A stretch of 64,000 nucleotides of DNA from Syncephalastrum monosporum B8922 (taxonomy: Eukaryota > Mucoromycota > Mucoromycetes > Mucorales > Syncephalastraceae): NCBI GenBank assembly GCA_000697355.1, contig JNEN01001262.1:248001-312000 (forward strand), in the 5' to 3' direction. The stretch's first letter is position 1; every line of letters starts with the position of its first letter. The notes under the pieces are model-generated. The model was not told the DNA's origin and searched no databases. It saw nothing but the letters and a program-made list of their open reading frames with translations. Position numbers and translations under genes: made by a program. Positions 20,107 through 32,034 of this stretch are shown here, one piece after another.

Positions 20107-21662
20107 ATGAGTGCTCAGCGTGCCCCCATCACCGTCCCATGCAAATACAAGACCGGCAAGGTCCTCGGCAATGGCACTTATGCTACCGTTAAAGGTACAT
20201 TCCGTACGTTTTGAACTCTGAAAAATCTAACCTTTGCTGCCTGTTCGTCCTCTCCCGGTAACAGAGGCCCTGCATGTATGTTAATGGCTATAGTCTCAAA
20301 GACCACTTTTACTTTTTTGTGCTGACCATTTTATTTTCTGCGTAGATCGAGACCAACAAGTTCTACGCGTGCAAAATTATCAACAAAAAGCTCATGGAGG
20401 GCCGTGAGCATATGATTCGTAACGAGATCAATATTTTGCGCAAGGTGTCTCAGGGACACAAGAATATCCTGAGTCTGGTAGACTACTTTGAGACCTTGAA
20501 CAATCGTACGTATCGTTTGTGCTGGCGACTTTTCGGCTCGATCGAACTCACTCTCCGCTTTTCAAGTGTACCTTGTGACGGATCTTGCGATGGGCGGTGA
20601 GCTTTTTGATCGTATTTGGCAAAAGGGCAACTACTTTGAGCGTGATGCTGCAAACATTGTTCGCACTGTCTGTGATGCGGCTGCCTATCTCCATGACAAC
20701 GGTATCGTCCACCGTGGTAAGAAAGATAATACATGACCCGGCAGCGGCAAGATGAATTCACCATGCTTTTCTTTGTTTCTTTTTTTTTTTTCATCTACTT
20801 CTGTAGACTTGAAGCCTGAGAACCTTCTGTTCCGGACGCCCGACGAGGATGCTGATTTGCTTATTGCTGACTTTGGTCTGTCGCGTATTATTGATACGGA
20901 CAAATTTCACATGCTCACCACCACCTGTGGCACGCCCGGTTACATGGTATGATACCTTTCTCATGGACTGACGCGGGAAAAAAAAGGCCGGGAGTAACTC
21001 TGACATCGGATATTAGGCACCCGAAATTTTCAAGAAAATTGGCCACGGCAAGCCAGTGTAAGTCGTAAGAGACAGAAAATGGAAAATGGAGAAAGGGAAA
21101 GCAAAGGACATGTATTGACCCTTCTACAATTTTTTTAAAAAGTGACATGTGGGCCATTGGTGTGATCACTTATTTTTTGCTGTGTGGCTATACACCCTTT
21201 GAGCGCGAGAGCAATATCGACGAGACAAACGCGATTATGAACGCAGATTATACCTTTGATGAGCAATACTGGGTCGGGATCAGCGAAGAATGTAAGTGAA
21301 AAAAGACGGAAGTGCGTGGCTCTCTCAGTTACTAAACTTCTAATGCTGAATTGTTCACAGCCAAGGACTTTATCCGTCGCTGCCTGACGATTGACCCTGC
21401 AAAACGCATGACGGCGCACGAGGCATTGGAACACCCGTGGTTGACGTCTGTGCACACCCAACCCACATCTCCGACAGACAACGCGCAAGATCTGTTGCCG
21501 TCCGTACGAGACAACTTCAATGCGCGCAAAACGTTCAAGCGAGCCGTCGACCTCATCCGCCTCTCCCAGCATCTGGGCCACAAGCATTCGACCCACACGG
21601 TGGCGGACGTCAAGCCCGTCAGCGAGGGTATCGAAGAAGTCTTGCAGAAAGATAGCGATTAA
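20107..21662 (+). CDS. CMK: Calcium/calmodulin-dependent-type protein kinase (Cmk family)
   Basis: About 350 residues in eight or nine exons. Kinase subdomains are all visible: [13 protein letters not shown] (Gly loop), YACKII (ATP Lys), a Glu in [24 protein letters not shown] (catalytic loop, split by an intron), ADFGLSR (DFG), CGTPGYMAPE (APE, split), DMWAIGVI and [20 protein letters not shown]. The HPW ending plus a C-terminal helix with [17 protein letters not shown] is that of CaMK1-like fungal kinases, where this helix is the autoinhibitory and calmodulin-binding part. It would phosphorylate Ser/Thr on basic substrates in response to Ca2+. Odd feature: an 11-nt exon at 20265-20275 right after the glycine loop. 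Start ATG 20107, stop TAA 21660-21662. The gene is in tandem with acetyl-CoA hydrolase, 283 bp apart. Confidence 0.93.
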
Positions 21663-21945
21663 TGCCCTTATGTTTCTCCTTATATCTATTATTTGCTTCA
21701 TGCATATCTTTTTTCTTTTCTTTTTCTTTTTTTTTTTTTTTTTTGCTCAATACAGCAATGGTTGTCATGAACTTTTTTTCTTTCTACCATTGCAGTGGTT
21801 TTCATCATCATGCATTAATAACCCCTGCTTTGAGGTCAAGGTGACAGAGAAGAAAAGTTTTACACACGCGGCAATACCCCTTGTCTGGAGCTTTTTTTTT
21901 TTCTTTTTCTGGTTTCCTCTCTTTATCCACATATTACTCACAGCC

Positions 21946-23621
21946 ATGTCTGCCAGTGCAGCTCTTAAATCACGCGTGCGTCGCCCGCAGTTTTACAATA
22001 AAGTCATGAAGGCCGAAGACACGCTCAAGTTCTTCCAGGCAGGACAGTATATGGGCTGGTCTGGGTTTACCGGCGTCGGCTACCCTAAAATGATTCCCAC
22101 TGCACTCGCCGATCATGTTGAGAAAAATAACCTGCAGGGCAAGATGAAGTTCAACCTCTTTGTCGGCGCATCCACCGGCGCAGAGGCCGAAGATCGATGG
22201 GCAACGCTCGACATGATCGACCGACGGTACCCACACCAAGTCGGAAAAAATATCAAGAAGGGCATCAACGAGGGCCGCATCCGCTTTGCGGATAAGCATC
22301 TTTCAATGTTTCCTCAGGACCTCGTCTACGGGTTCTACACAAAGGACAAGCCTGACAACAAGCTGGATGTTGTTATTGTTGAAGCAACTGCCATCCGGGA
22401 AGATGGCAGTATTGTACCCGGCGCATCGGTCGGTGCAACACCAGAACTGATTCAGATGGCCGACAAGGTTATCATTGAAGTCAACACAAGCATCCCGTCT
22501 TTCGAGGGCCTGCACGATATCAACATGTCACGTAAACCGCCCAGTCGCTTGCCTTACCTCATTTTGGGTCCAGAAGATCGTATTGGCTCCGTAAGTGAAG
22601 GCGCTGTAAAACCCACGCTTCAACTCACAATCAAAATTTAGGCGGCTATTCCTGTAGACCCTGACCGTGTCATTGCTATCATCGAGAGCAACCGCCCGGA
22701 CAATACAGGCCCAAATGCGCCTGCCGACGCCACATCCCAGGCGATCGCGGACCACCTTATTGAATTTTTGGGCCACGAGGTGAAGATGGGTCGCATGCCG
22801 AAGAACCTGCTGCCTATCCAATCGGGTATCGGCAACATTGCTAATGCTGTGGTGGGCGGGTTAGCCACAGGGCCCTTCGAGGACGTCACTGTGTAAGAGC
22901 GCACCCTTACTTGAATATATATGGTATCGCTAACCGTTTAGTGTTTAGGTTCACTGAAGTGCTGCAAGACACGTTCTTGGATTTCTTTGAATCTGAGAAG
23001 CTCAAGTATGCCAGTGCAACCTCCATCCGCTTCTCTCCGGAAGGATTCAAGCGTTTCTACGACAACTGGGAGTACTACCGTCAGATGCTGGTTTTGCGCT
23101 CGCAGCAAGTCTCCAACTCTCCCGAGATCATTCGCCGCCTTGGTAGCATTGCCATGAATACGCCCGTCGAAGTCGATATATACGCCCATGCCAACTCGAC
23201 CATGGTCTGCGGTTCGGGTATGCTGAACGGGCTCGGTGGTTCGGCTGACTTTTTACGTAACGGCGCCTACTCCATCATGCACACGCCTTCGACGCGTCCC
23301 ACTAAATCGGACCCCACCGGCATATCATGCGTCGTTCCATTCGCGACCCATGTCGATCAGACTGAGCACGATTTGGACGTGATCGTGACTGAGCAGGGCT
23401 TGGCCGACCTCCGTGGACTGTGCCCGCGCGATCGTGCCCAGGTTGTCATCGACAAGTGCGCCCACCCGGACTATAAACCCATGCTTCAGGATTACTTTGA
23501 CTATGCCACCAAAAAGTGCATGGCCATCGGTCGTGGCCACGAGCCCCACATGCTCGACAAGGCCTTCAAGATGCACACGAACCTGATGGAGAACGGTACC
23601 ATGAAGATAGACTCTTGGTAG
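21946..23621 (+). CDS. ACH1: Acetyl-CoA hydrolase / CoA transferase Ach1
   Basis: About 510 residues in three exons. N-terminal half: [34 protein letters not shown] and [18 protein letters not shown]-terminal half: [32 protein letters not shown] (the Glu of this block is the acyl-carrying catalytic residue in the family), [15 protein letters not shown] and [16 protein letters not shown]. Fungal Ach1 moves CoA between succinyl-CoA, acetate and propionate in mitochondria, and so detoxifies acetate and propionate. I see no strong mitochondrial presequence beyond a basic N-terminus ([12 protein letters not shown], from [10 protein letters not shown]). The start ATG at 21946 follows a T/C tract; frames upstream of it run through low-complexity sequence. 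Introns lie near 22590-22640 and 22894-22950. Confidence 0.93.
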
Positions 23622-23886
23622 ACCAAATCGTCTTCTTAAAGTACGCTAATAAACGCAAAATCGAGTTGTATGATTCGTTTATATCTCAGAAGGGATGCAC
23701 CGGGTGGTTAGGGATAGAGAATAGAGAGATAGAGAGAGAGAAACAAAGAAAGAAGAAAGGAAGGAAGGAAGGAAGAGGAAGAGGAAGAGGAAGAGAAAAT
23801 GGAATAAGAGGACAATGCTGTAGAGTATCCCTTTCCTTCTCAAGAATTCGTTTGGCTGTCAGGTTTCGATGTCGGATGAGACCCCT

Positions 23887-25556
23887 TTAGGCTGTGCCTT
23901 GGATCTGCTTCCCGCCATTATTAGCACGAGGGTTACGGCCACGGTAACCACTTCCGGGTGCGGCGGTGCTGCTGCCGTTCACCGAGTTACGGTTTCGATT
24001 GTTGCGACCACGACCTCCACGCTGGCGAGAGCTGTCGACGGACGAGGCACCAAACGTCTCCAAATCGCGTTTCTTCTCATCGTGCAACTTTTTGCGGTAT
24101 TCACTAACAAGACATATGAGTAAACAGTGAAGCGCATCAGCATGCATGTACGTGTCCGACTTACCCGCCACGCTTTCCTTCGGCGCGTTCCTTGGCATCG
24201 CACGAGATGTCATCAAAGAAGCTCTTTTGCTTATCGTAAAAGGTATCTGGTTCGGGAATATGAATTTCCTCTTCCTCCACCACGGGCGACGCCACCGAAG
24301 GTGCCGATGCAGCCAGGGCAGACTCGACATCGACGCCGCCCTCGACCTTCTTGAAGAGATTACGCAGCACCTCTTCCTTGTTGAATTTGGCATTGGCAGA
24401 TTCAAAATCAAACTCCTTCAGTGGCACAGAAGACGCGCTGACGTGAGCACTTGTGCGCTTCCCGCCGCGGCTGCCTCGGCGGCTGGTCTTGTCTGCTGTC
24501 TTAGTGCCGTTGCGCAAGGGCATCGGAGGCATCGACGCGCGCTTATCTAGTAAACGTGATATCATGTTATTATTTTTCCTAGTAAAGAGAGATATGCGAA
24601 AGAACAGTAAGGCAAGACTTACCACCGCGTTGGCCTGAGCGTTCCTTGCCGATACCAAGCTCGCTCACGGTCTTGGCTAGCTGTTCCACCGAGGACGCCA
24701 TGTCCATTTTGTTGGCCTCATGCTGCTGCTGCTGCTTCTGGACGACTGCTGCTGGTGCTGGTGGCGGGGGGGAATGGTCCTTCAAGTCAGGTTTGGGCGC
24801 AGAAGGAGGTAGCGGAGGAGGATGCCCCTGGGCTTGAGCATGGGCATGGGCTTGGGCTTGGGCTTGGGCTTGTGGAGGGACAGGGGCAGGGGAAATTTCG
24901 TTGGGAACTTGGTCGGACGTGGCAGAAGCACGAGCAGCCTGTGTGGTAAGCGGAACGGGCATCTCGGTGGGAAGAGGCGCATGCTGGGACTGGACTGCGT
25001 TCAGCTCGGGCTTCTGGACGATGTGCTGTTCAGGCTGGCTCTGGTGGTTCAAGCTCGGGTGTTGAAGGTGGGGAGGGAAAGGGGCCATGGCTGGTGCACT
25101 GGGCTGGTACAACGACGACGGCTGCTCGGGCGGAGGAGCATAGAACCCACCGACACCGATACCCGGGAGTCCCGGTTGCTGCTGCTGTTGCTGTGGCTGC
25201 GGCTGACTGCCATAAGGCTCCACGCCGCTGTGATAGGGGTAACCCATCACTGGATAGGGCATCTGCTGTTGCTGCTGTTGCTGCTGTTGCTGCTGCTGAG
25301 GATAAGGAGGATGAGGATGAGGAGGCGGAGGAGGAGCCATCATGTACGGGTAGACAGGAGAATAGTTGGCCATTGCCTATAGCATCGCCCACGTCAGCAC
25401 TCGCACTTCATAACCCCCCAAAAATTCCCCCGGTCTTACATCTTGCGGTGCCTGTTGCTGTTGTTGCTGCTGATGCTGTTGTGAAGCTGAGGGCGGTTGC
25501 TGTGGAAGCGGGATAGCTGGGATGGAAGGGTTGTTCTGCTGGTCTGGATAAGAAGC

Positions 25557-25619
<63 letters not shown>

Positions 25620-26018
25620 AGGGCGAAGAGGAGGAGGCGCTTCAAAGACCTGAAGGTCCTTTACGTCCGAGCCGCGAAAGACAATGTACTTGAAGATGTT
25701 GTCGGCAGGAGGAATCTCTTCGGCAGGGTTGCCACCGCGTCGGCCCTCTGTGCCGTAGGAAACAACTGGTACGCGCGCGTGCGTGTGTATATGAGCAAGG
25801 GGTGCAAGCTCTTTGAAAGGAGTAAGGAAAAAGGCTAACCTTGTTCGAGCGCAATCGTTGCATTTTGTGGGTCAATGTCGTGGAGGATGCCGACGTAACG
25901 AATATCGCTCTTGGAAATCAGCTACAAGCGAGTGAAACACGATAAGCAAACGAGCACATGTTGTCCAATGGAGAGATGGTACCGAGATCTTTGACCCCAA
26001 GTAGCTCAAGCCCGTCAT
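23887..26018 (-). CDS. SCD6: LSM14/Scd6-family mRNA-binding translation repressor
   Basis: The start is ATG 26016-26018 ([12 protein letters not shown]), which continues through introns into [27 protein letters not shown] and [10 protein letters not shown], a complete N-terminal LSm14 domain ending near [14 protein letters not shown] very long Gln/Pro/Ala linker follows, with a polyQ run of about 20 residues encoded at 25556-25619. The FDF box ([14 protein letters not shown]), FFD box ([15 protein letters not shown]) and TFG box ([13 protein letters not shown]) come next, and then an RGG-type tail. All parts of the family are present in the expected order. Scd6/LSM14/Rap55 proteins bind eIF4G or the Dhh1/DDX6-Dcp2 machinery, repress translation and assemble P-bodies. 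The gene is divergent from the PUF gene across a 909-bp shared promoter region. Stop TAA at 23887-23889. Confidence 0.93.
25568..25619. repeat. (CTG/CAG)n trinucleotide repeat, about 17 units
   Basis: A pure CAG run on the minus strand inside the LSM14/Scd6 coding sequence, extended by CAA codons. It encodes the longest polyglutamine run of the window. Confidence 0.96.
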
Positions 26019-26927
26019 TGTCTGCACCTTAATAAGGTCGCACGCGGGACCAAGAACCGCCGCGGGCTGCAGCCCTTTTTGAAGCTCATTGATTTGAGAC
26101 GGTGTCGTCACCACTCGACATACGTTATTGCAATTTCAATTCCAATTGGCCTGGGCCTCGATTTCCCCCATTGGATTTGGATTGTAGTGCCACTTCAAAA
26201 GCACCTTTTTTCGGCTCACTCATGATAAAAATGGCCCCCCTTTTCAATAGAACACTGTCGTGGACAGTGCACACTGCCTCCCCGTGTCGCAATGATGTGC
26301 TAGCATTATCGATATACTTTATGGCTGACAAGGTGTTTCGTACATTAGCAAATCTCACGCTCCTGCGAACTGCTCAGCATATATTCATACTTGCCTGACC
26401 AACGGACGCTTACGCATATCCATATATACACGCATACGAAATTTTTTTAGAAGGACTCCTGTCAAACAGAAAGGGATAATATGCTCTCAAATGGATGAGA
26501 CCTTTTTTAAGGTCTCCCTGCTTCCCCGTTTGAGCACCATATTTCCAGTTTCTTTTTTTTTTTTCTCTCTCTCATTTTTTTCCCCTGCAGGAAGAAAAAA
26601 GATAGTCAGAGAAGGATGTATCCGAGGATAAACGTGTGTGTCTTTGTTTGTGTGTGTGCACAAGCGCGGTGCGTGGTTGATGTTTATGAAAAGTGACTGA
26701 AATGATTGACTGAATGGGTGAAAGTGCGTGTATGTGTATATGCGTGTGTGGTTTTTTTCCCTGCCGATCCGCCCTCAAAGCAAACCCCTATTTTGCTCCT
26801 CTTTTTTTTTCTTCTTTTTTATTGAACTCTTTTGCTGCTGTTCGCTTCTTGCTTCCCTCTCTCCCTTTCTCTCCTTCTCTTCCTCTTCCCTTCTTTTATT
26901 TTTTATTTCTTATTTTTCTATATCTTC
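26019..26927. other. Divergent promoter region of LSM14/Scd6 and PUF genes
   Basis: Between two divergent ATGs. The PUF side is strongly T/C-rich (about 26800-26927) and a second T-rich tract lies at about 26545-26580. An open frame on the minus strand (26125-26358) does not match any family, and I treat it as chance. Confidence 0.6.
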
Positions 26928-29900
26928 ATGGATTCGACAGAGAAACAGCGGCTGGCACAACGGCCTTCCTTGTACGATCAACCCAATCCTCTTTACAGTG
27001 TCCATCCTCTCAACGATGCTGCTGCTACTTCTTCCTCTACTACTACTACTACTACCTCTTCCACTACTACCACTTCTACTATTACGACTACAGCCTCTCA
27101 CCGCCAAGCACAACAACAACAACAACAGCAGCACTCTCCATCCCTTCACTCCTCGGACTCTCAGGAATCCAACTCTATGCCTGGCTCGCGTCGCAACTCC
27201 CATGATAACAACAATGTCGAAGAGTCCGGTCTCTGCTCCATGTTTGACAAGCTGAAGGCAGACGATGTGATTGAACGAAGGTAACTAGCTGCCTGGGCCC
27301 CATCACCTGACGTCATTCCCACCCATATTAATTCGTCGTCGTCTTCCTCGCATGACAGAAACTCATCCCCCGCAGCCAAACACGAGGACGACTTCTCAAA
27401 GCCGTCCTATCGATCCATGAGCGTTGACGTCGGAGCTCACCATCCTCATCACCCCCACTCGTCCTCTTCTTCCAACAACAACAAACACCCCAATTCTAAC
27501 AACAGGCTGGATAATCACCCTCACTTTCAAGACCTTATCTCCAAAAGTCTTTTCTTTGACGACGAAAAGCAAGGTAAATTTGTAGGCTCGTTTTCCGTGT
27601 ACCTGTGCATTAATGGTTTCCCAAAAGACGTGCACCCTTTTCAAACTGCGCCACGCAACGACCAATATCTCCGGCGGTACGCCGGATCCACTGAGAAGCT
27701 CTCCTCCCTCGTCAACAAGGATACCTATAATGATTTGGTAAGTCTATCATGCAATATGTTTGCCGTTGTTCTGATAAAGCAAATGCAAATCTATATTTTG
27801 CAGTTCCCTTCTTCGTCTGCACTCGACCTGACGTCCTCCCTGCGTCGCAGTTCAGGTCGACACAACAAGAGCGTCGAATCGTTAAGAAGCAAATCATGGG
27901 CGCAATACGTCGAAGGCGCAGAGAGTCACTCACCCTTCACGACGTCCGTCTCTTCTGCAGCACACGAAGATGCGCGTGCTCAGGCGGCCTTTTATGGTCA
28001 GCCTCGACGCTTCTCCTATGGTTGGCCTGAACCCGGAAGCGCCAAAGGCAACTACGTCTCGCCCAATATGATAAAAAGCCGCCTCACCACCTCGCATTCC
28101 TATTCCGATCTTCACGACGCTGCTCTGCGCTCGTACTATGCCGGCACGACTGCAAATGCGACGAATGCACCTGCGACTTCAAGCCCGTCCATGCACCATG
28201 ATGCCATGGTGGCTGCAGCCGCAGCTGCAGCTGCGGCCGCCGCAAACGACGTCAACGGTAAGGACATGTCGACCGTGCACTGCCCGCAGTTCCAGCAGTA
28301 TGGCTTCTGTGTTCTCGACGAACAGTGTCCGTTCGCACACAACCCGTCCATGGCCAACAATGGCGCAAACCCCAATGGTCTTGGTTCACCTTTTATGCCC
28401 ATGGATCAGCCCCCTGCAGCGACGGCCGCTGCTGCTGCTGCTGCGGCCGCCGCTGGCGCCGATCTCACCCTGCCCTTCTACGCATCCTCAATGTATCAGC
28501 AATACTCCATGCTCAATAATCTAGCCACCAGTACGGCTCCAGCCTACGGAAAGCCAGGCGCTGGGAATTTGACGTCGTCCATGCTTCAATACCAACGATA
28601 CCCCAACAACATGGTTGATCCTCGTACCAATAGTAATATCAATCCTCCGCGCCGTGCCCCCATGTCAGCTAGCAGCAGCAGCACGACCAACAATGAAGAA
28701 CCCAACAGATTTGCGGGCGCCAAGCTCGAAGATTTCATTGGCAAGATCTATGATCTGTGCAAGGATCAAAATGGTTGCCGTTTCCTGCAAAAGAAGCTTG
28801 AAGAGCCTAATCGCCAGAATCTGCAGCTATGTTTTGAAGAAGTCCAGCCCAACTTCGCCGAGCTCATGACAGGTAACATAAAGAGGGAGATATGAGGTTT
28901 TCATGAAAGCGCGTCATAACCGAACGATTTCCATCGGAATGTATCTATTTTTGTTCTGTACAGAGCCCTTTGGTAATTATTTGTGCCAGAAGCTCATAGA
29001 GCACTGTGATGATGCACAGAGAGACATTCTTGTCGAGACAGTAGCACCCGACCTGCTCAAAATCTCACTCAACATGCACGGCACACGCGCAGTCCAAAAG
29101 TTTATTGAGTTTCTATCGACGCCTCAGCAGGTATGGACTTTTCCGAATGAAATTGTGGACGAGAAATTGGGAAGAGAGGAAAGGGAGGAAGGAGAAAGAG
29201 AATAAGGAGATCGAGTTATGCTGACCAATACAATTTCTTTTCCCTTTTCCCCTCGTGTAGATCCATGCTGTTACAGCCGCCCTGAATCCCAACGTCGTGG
29301 CTCTCATTAAGGATTTGAACGGAAATCACGTCATCCAGAAGTGTCTCCACCGGCTCTCTGCAGAACACAAGCAATTTATTTATGATGCGGTGAGCGAAAA
29401 CTGCATTCAGGTGGCCACACACCGCCATGGCTGCTGTGTGCTGCAGCGTTGTATTGACTTTGCATCAGAGGCGCAAAAGGTAAAGTATATCTTTCATAGA
29501 ACCACTGAACAGGTCATACATGAGATGGCTGACATACGCATTTCATAGACGCAACTGGTCAAGGTGATCACCTGGCAGGCTCTCCCGCTCGTGCAAGACC
29601 CGTTCGGCAATTACGTCGTACAGTATGTTCTGGATCTCGGCGATATCACCTACACCGATACCCTTGTTCGTTGCTTCCTCGAGCATGTGTGTGATCTGAG
29701 CGTGCAGAAATTTAGCTCCAATGTCATTGAAAAGGTAAGAGCAAGGCATTGATAAGTTCGATTCTATTTTTTTCCATATTGTGCTAAACCATATTCGCTA
29801 GTGCATCCGGGTGGCAGAACCAGAAACACGCCGATTACTTGTTGCAGAGCTCATGAACGAAGCCAATATCGAAAAGCTACTCCGCGATTCCTTTGCCAAT

Positions 29901-30334
29901 TATGTCATTCAAACCTGCCTCGAATATGCAGATCAGGACCAGCGCGTGCAGGTAAAACACCAGATAGACAGGAAATTATGGATATTCAATGTGCTCCTGA
30001 ATACTCAATTTTTATGTCTCCAATGATCTTTTCCCAGCTCGTGGAATCCATTCGCCCTTTGCTGCCGTCGATTCGAAGCACGCCGTACGGCAAGCGCATT
30101 CACAGCAAAATCCAGCGCGAACAACATTCGCAAGGACGCACGTCCCACCGTGGCCCGCGTCACCACCAGAGCATGTCATCTCTGCGTCTCGGCGGTGGCG
30201 GTGGAAACGCGAGCAGCGGCAATGGCTATGGTCATGGCTCTGCGGGCGGTCTGTCGCAGGCCGGCGGATCCCCCCTCGCTTTTGGCCTACCCTTTGACAT
30301 GATGGGCAGCAACAACACGCTCTACCCTTATTAA
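26928..30334 (+). CDS. PUF-family RNA-binding protein with CCCH zinc finger
   Basis: About 940 residues in eight exons. The N-terminal third is low complexity (Ser/Thr, Gln, His, Asn and two poly-Ala runs). A CCCH finger, C-x8-C-x5-C-x3-H, sits at 28281-28340 (CPQFQQYGFC...CPFAH). Eight Puf repeats then follow, with recognition-helix triplets visible in NGCRFLQ, FGNYLCQ, HGTRAVQ, NGNHVIQ, HGCCVLQ, FGNYVVQ, SSNVIE and FANYVIQ. The C-terminus has a Gly/His-rich tail (stop TAA 30332-30334). PUF proteins bind UGUA-type elements in 3'UTRs and recruit deadenylases, repressing mRNAs. Repeat order and residues predict a Pumilio/Puf3-like UGUA...UA site. The CCCH finger could add a second RNA contact. 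The gene is divergent to LSM14/Scd6, another mRNA repressor. Start ATG 26928-26930 follows a long CT tract. Confidence 0.9.
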
Positions 30335-32034
30335 CTTGTTGTAAAAAGTTCTCCTCCTTTCTTCCAGAGAACCTGCATATTTCCTTTTCTCTCCCTTAAC
30401 CCATAGTTCGTTTTTTCCTTTTCTTCCTTAATTTTTTTCTCTTTCCGTTCTGTTGTTGTTCTTGTTTCCTCCATCTACCTATATTCAGCAATGTAGCCTG
30501 CGACCATTAAAAAGGATACTGTATTTAACAAAGACAAATTCAATATGATACCTTCCTACATCCGTTCTACATCTTACTCGGTGTTCTCCTTCCAATATTA
30601 TTATTATTGCATACATGCATTGAAGTCGCTAGGCTACATGCATCCCCTATTCTATTACAGGAGCGAAGGCTCACGGATATTAAAGACACATCATTAGTCT
30701 GGATAGAAAAGGGGCCTGTACATCATCACGCCGAGCATAATGTAAAATACGCACATAGTATTAATATGAAAGGTGACAAGCATCCGCGTCTCCGGGATAG
30801 TGGAATTTCAAGTAGGTCCCCCCTAAAAGACGCCCGCTAGAGAAATTACTGCTTCTGTAGTGTCGGCATTTGGGGTTGAATATGTGTAATGATATCTTAT
30901 CACGCGCAGCATACATATAATGCCCAGTGGGCTAGCATATCTCAAAAAATTGACTCAAAGTGTATGTAAGGAGTAGCATTCTTTCCCACGAGCAAGCGGA
31001 TGCCATAGCCCGGGTTGATTTTGAGGACAACAGTAGCCGACCTAAGCTGAAGATCCCTTTTCGCGAATCTGTACTAAAAAGGAATATTTTTGGTACGAAA
31101 AAAAGCAGAAACCGTTTCTTTATTTACTTTATCATTTCTATATAGGAGCCTGCACATGGTGGAGCGTGCCCAATGTGTGGCGCCACGGGCTCATCAGTTC
31201 ACGTTACCGGCGCATGGTAGTTGCATGCATCCTGTTGGCTACACGTGGAACGTCCTTGTCAGGCAATGGAAACACTTCTCCCGCGTGCAGAAGACGACAT
31301 CTCAGATCAGATATTCTAGCTCTTTGCCTTTCGACAGAAAGGCGGGTTACCCTATAGTACGCGGAGACGCGTAGGAATGTGTAAAACACACAGACGATAT
31401 GTTCATTGATTGAGAGCCGACTTTTGCATATATGAATATTGATATTATTGAGAATTACAGCGCACTGGCCATAAAGGATCTGCGTAGCTGATCATCCACC
31501 GGATTTAACACTCTGACCTGTTGGTCTCGCAAGCCATGGTCTTTCAGAGTTTCGGCGTGTCATCATACGGTCGCAATGATATCGGTATGCTCGTGTGTTC
31601 ATTTGAGCATACGAGATATTATGCATATTTGCTGACTTACCGGAGGGCTTCCGTTATATAAAGCCAGAACAAACACCACACACCACAGTACAACATAATC
31701 GCTTGTAGTAGCATGTGGGTTCGTAGTAGGTGTGACCTTCACAGCTGTAGGTATCTTGTGTCATCTCTATGTGGCCTGCTGTGAATTAAAGTATAGCTTG
31801 TCCAATGTTGGCTATATCATGGAAGAGGTGGCATTGGAAGAACCAGTCACGAAGGGGAACGGTGGACGCGTGCATTACCGCAATTTCATAATGTGATGAC
31901 AGAATGCCGTTGTACCGCCAATCATTCCCTGCCAGCACCCCGTCTCTCTACAATTATCTTTCTCTGATATATAGCACGTACTTAAACATACATACATATA
32001 TAGTATATACTACTATCCGCGTTAGATAAGGGTC
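30335..32034. other. Intergenic, about 1.7 kb
   Basis: The PUF 3' flank is T/C-rich to about 30470. The rest is AT-rich with scattered short frames of no recognisable composition. I saw no tRNA, repeat family or transposon remnant. A TATA-like TATATAGTATATACT near 31998-32012 precedes the Derlin ATG. Confidence 0.5.

Noticed and set aside
25436..25645. Poly-Ser frame over the CAG tract
   Set aside because: Alternative frame of the LSM14/Scd6 polyQ tract; the LSm14, FDF, FFD and TFG motifs fix the real frame.
26125..26358. Minus-strand 77-codon frame upstream of LSM14
   Set aside because: It lies in the divergent promoter, has no family match and does not join the LSM14 start in frame.
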